The translations under genes were made by a program, and so were the position numbers. The notes under the pieces were generated by a model. That model was not told the origin of the DNA and searched no databases. It saw nothing but the letters and a program-made list of their open reading frames with translations. This document shows positions 34,452 through 35,953 of a DNA stretch of 35,953 nt, piece by piece. The stretch spans positions 1 through 35,953 of the forward strand of contig CAMAVD010000020.1 of NCBI GenBank assembly GCA_945861575.1, written 5' to 3'. How positions within the stretch are numbered: the first letter of the stretch is position 1; each line of letters opens with the position of its first letter. The DNA comes from Akkermansia muciniphila (lineage in GTDB: Bacteria; Verrucomicrobiota; Verrucomicrobiia; Limisphaerales; UBA11320).

Positions 34452-35450
34452 ATGCCCCCCACACACAAGCCCGGTCAAAGCCTCCTGGAACTGGCGGTGA
34501 ATCTGTTCCCCGTCTGGGTGGCTTCCGGCGGACTCCTCGCCCTCTGGAAACCGTCTTTGTTTACCTGGTTCGGAAGCCAGGCAATCGTCTGGGGGTTGGC
34601 AATCGTCATGCTGGGAATGGGCCTCACTCTGACGCTCAGAGACTTCCGCGACGTATTGCGCATGCCGAAGGCCATCGCCGTGGGCTTCCTCGCTCAATAC
34701 CTGATCATGCCCTTCATGGGTTGGATAGTCGCGCGCTGGTTCCAACTCTCTCCTCCCTTTGCAGCGGGCGTGATCTTGGTCGGCTGCTGCCCGGGTGGAA
34801 CGGCTTCAAATGTGGTGACCTATCTCGCGCGGGGGAACGTGGCGCTCTCCGTCCTCATGACCATGTGCTCAACCTTCGCCGCCGTGGTGTTCACTCCCCT
34901 TCTGACGGGTTGGCTGGCCGGCCAGTTTGTGCCTGTCGATGCCCTGGGGCTCTTTTTCAGCACCCTGCAAGTCGTGCTGATCCCGCTGATCCTCGGAGTA
35001 GCCTTCCACCACAGCGCACCTCAGGCAGCCGAAAGAGTTCTGCCGTTTGCCCCCGTGGTCGCGGTGTTCACCGTCATGCTGATCTGCTCCAGCATCATCG
35101 GCCAAAATGCCGCATCGATCCGCGAGTCGGGCGGACGACTGCTCCTGGCCGTCACGACGCTGCACGCGGGAGGGTTCGCGCTGGGGTATCTCTTCGCCCG
35201 CCTCTTCGGTTACCAACGCCAGATCTGCCGGACTATCTCCATCGAGGTGGGGATGCAAAATTCAGGTCTGGGAGTGGTTCTCGCGCGAAAGCATTTCATT
35301 GATCCAGCCAGCGGCACCAGTCTGGCGGCTGTGCCCTGCGCTATATCCAGTGTGGTACACTCCGTCCTGGGAAGCATCCTTGCTGGGCTGTGGCGCCTCC
35401 AAGGAGACAAAAAAACGCCCACACCAACTCAACCAACCTTGCACCCATGA
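34452..35450 (+). CDS. Bile acid:sodium symporter (BASS) family transporter
   Basis: Product of 332 residues from ATG 34452, ten bases after the VWA stop. About ten hydrophobic segments. BASS motifs: LAIVMLGMGLTLTLRDF, VGCCPGGTASNVVTYLARGN with ALSVLM (first crossover, sodium/substrate site), and SIEVGMQNSGLGVVLARKHF (second crossover). Bacterial members move organic anions such as 2-oxoacids or pantoate with sodium; the substrate cannot be read. Its stop overlaps the next start (ATGA), so it is coupled to a 2-hydroxyacid dehydrogenase, which suggests a hydroxy- or oxoacid substrate (inference). Confidence 0.92.
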   Translation: MPPTHKPGQSLLELAVNLFPVWVASGGLLALWKPSLFTWFGSQAIVWGLAIVMLGMGLTLTLRDFRDVLRMPKAIAVGFLAQYLIMPFMGWIVARWFQLSPPFAAGVILVGCCPGGTASNVVTYLARGNVALSVLMTMCSTFAAVVFTPLLTGWLAGQFVPVDALGLFFSTLQVVLIPLILGVAFHHSAPQAAERVLPFAPVVAVFTVMLICSSIIGQNAASIRESGGRLLLAVTTLHAGGFALGYLFARLFGYQRQICRTISIEVGMQNSGLGVVLARKHFIDPASGTSLAAVPCAISSVVHSVLGSILAGLWRLQGDKKTPTPTQPTLHP

Positions 35451-35953
35451 GCATCCTTCCAAAACCTTCTGTGGCCGTTATTGATTGGGCCCTGCAGCCA
35501 GCCGGAGACCCACAGCTTACCGTAGAACGTTCGGTCATCGGAGATGCGGCGGAGGTGAGCTACTACCTCTGCAATGGAGTCGAGGACTTTACCCCAGCCC
35601 TCCTGGAATCAGACGCCCTGATCATCTGGCACAACATCCCCATCCACTCCGAGGCGATCGCCAAACTAAAAAAATGCAGGGCGCTCATTCGCAATGGTGT
35701 GGGTTTCGACACCGTGGACCTGCTGGCCGCAAGGGCGCGAGGTATCGCCGTTTGCAATGTCCCCGACTACGGAACGGAGGAGGTGGCCGATCACGCCATC
35801 GCGCTCGCGTTGGCACTCTGTCGGCAGCTCTTCCCCCTCGATCAGGAGGCCAAGCGCCTCGGCTGGAAGATCCGAGTAGAGCCCCGGCTGCGTCGGCTGC
35901 GGGAGCTCACGTTTGGAGTCCTCGGACTCGGGCGCATCGGCACCGCCGCCGCG
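35447..35953 (+). CDS. D-2-hydroxyacid dehydrogenase / CtBP-like protein, 3' end cut by window
   Basis: The first 169 codons are present, starting ATG 35447 in an ATGA overlap with the BASS gene. The N-terminal substrate-binding domain ends in RNGVGFDTVDLLAARARGIA and CNVPDYGTEEVADHAIALAL, and the NAD-binding domain begins GVLGLGRIGTAAA (GxGxxG) at the right edge. The GVGFD and 'VPDYGTEEVADH' pattern is closer to the CtBP branch than to SerA, whose motif reads GRAGVG.DNID. Would reduce 2-oxoacids with NAD(P)H; the exact substrate is unknown. Confidence 0.9.
   Translation, partial: MSILPKPSVAVIDWALQPAGDPQLTVERSVIGDAAEVSYYLCNGVEDFTPALLESDALIIWHNIPIHSEAIAKLKKCRALIRNGVGFDTVDLLAARARGIAVCNVPDYGTEEVADHAIALALALCRQLFPLDQEAKRLGWKIRVEPRLRRLRELTFGVLGLGRIGTAAA

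Overview
The window is about 36 kb of a moderately GC-rich bacterial chromosome that looks verrucomicrobial (Verrucomicrobiota; the gene families resemble the Pedosphaera/Limisphaerales side, which is inference). The pointers are two Tat-exported DUF1501 proteins, a DUF1549/DUF1553 protein, a PPC-domain protein, and a large NPSFE-repeat secreted protein whose C-terminus ends in the 'LES..L..PW...FYRL' type domain common in this phylum, all next to ordinary housekeeping genes. No rRNA, tRNA, CRISPR, insertion sequence or phage gene was seen.

Left part (1-9850, all minus strand): an operon read right to left encodes DUF1501, PPC-domain protein, a 59-residue exported peptide and a DUF1549/DUF1553 protein that runs off the left edge. 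Successive genes are joined by TTGA and GTGA start/stop overlaps except for one 30-base gap. A separate 847-residue repeat protein (with a strong terminator) and a second, solitary DUF1501 gene follow. Function of these families is not established; export and surface or periplasmic location are readable from the signals.

Middle part (10305-21618): glnB (PII), gap, ribE and psd on the plus strand; the ribosomal operon rpsP-khpA-trmD-rplS (without rimM) on the minus strand, meeting psd at a terminator; then rpoN and a receiver-PAS-PAS-histidine kinase-receiver hybrid on the plus strand; then an O-methyltransferase and a CvfB-like S1 protein on the minus strand.

Zinc region (21762-26446, minus strand): reading with transcription, a DksA/TraR protein, ribosomal L33 and ribosomal S18 form a tight operon ended by a terminator; immediately after it comes a promoter with nested inverted repeats and znuA-znuC-znuB-zur plus a truncated DNRLRE-domain gene, the last three joined by ATGA overlaps. 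The DksA and L33 proteins have lost the cysteines of their zinc ribbons and S18 has no cysteine at all, so the whole block reads as a zinc uptake plus zinc-sparing locus. This is the most interesting part of the window.

Right part: thiH and glnD (minus strand; GlnD would uridylylate the PII protein encoded 16 kb away), then a plus-strand operon MoxR ATPase, DUF58, membrane-anchored protein, VWA protein, BASS-family transporter and a D-2-hydroxyacid dehydrogenase/CtBP-like protein cut by the right edge.
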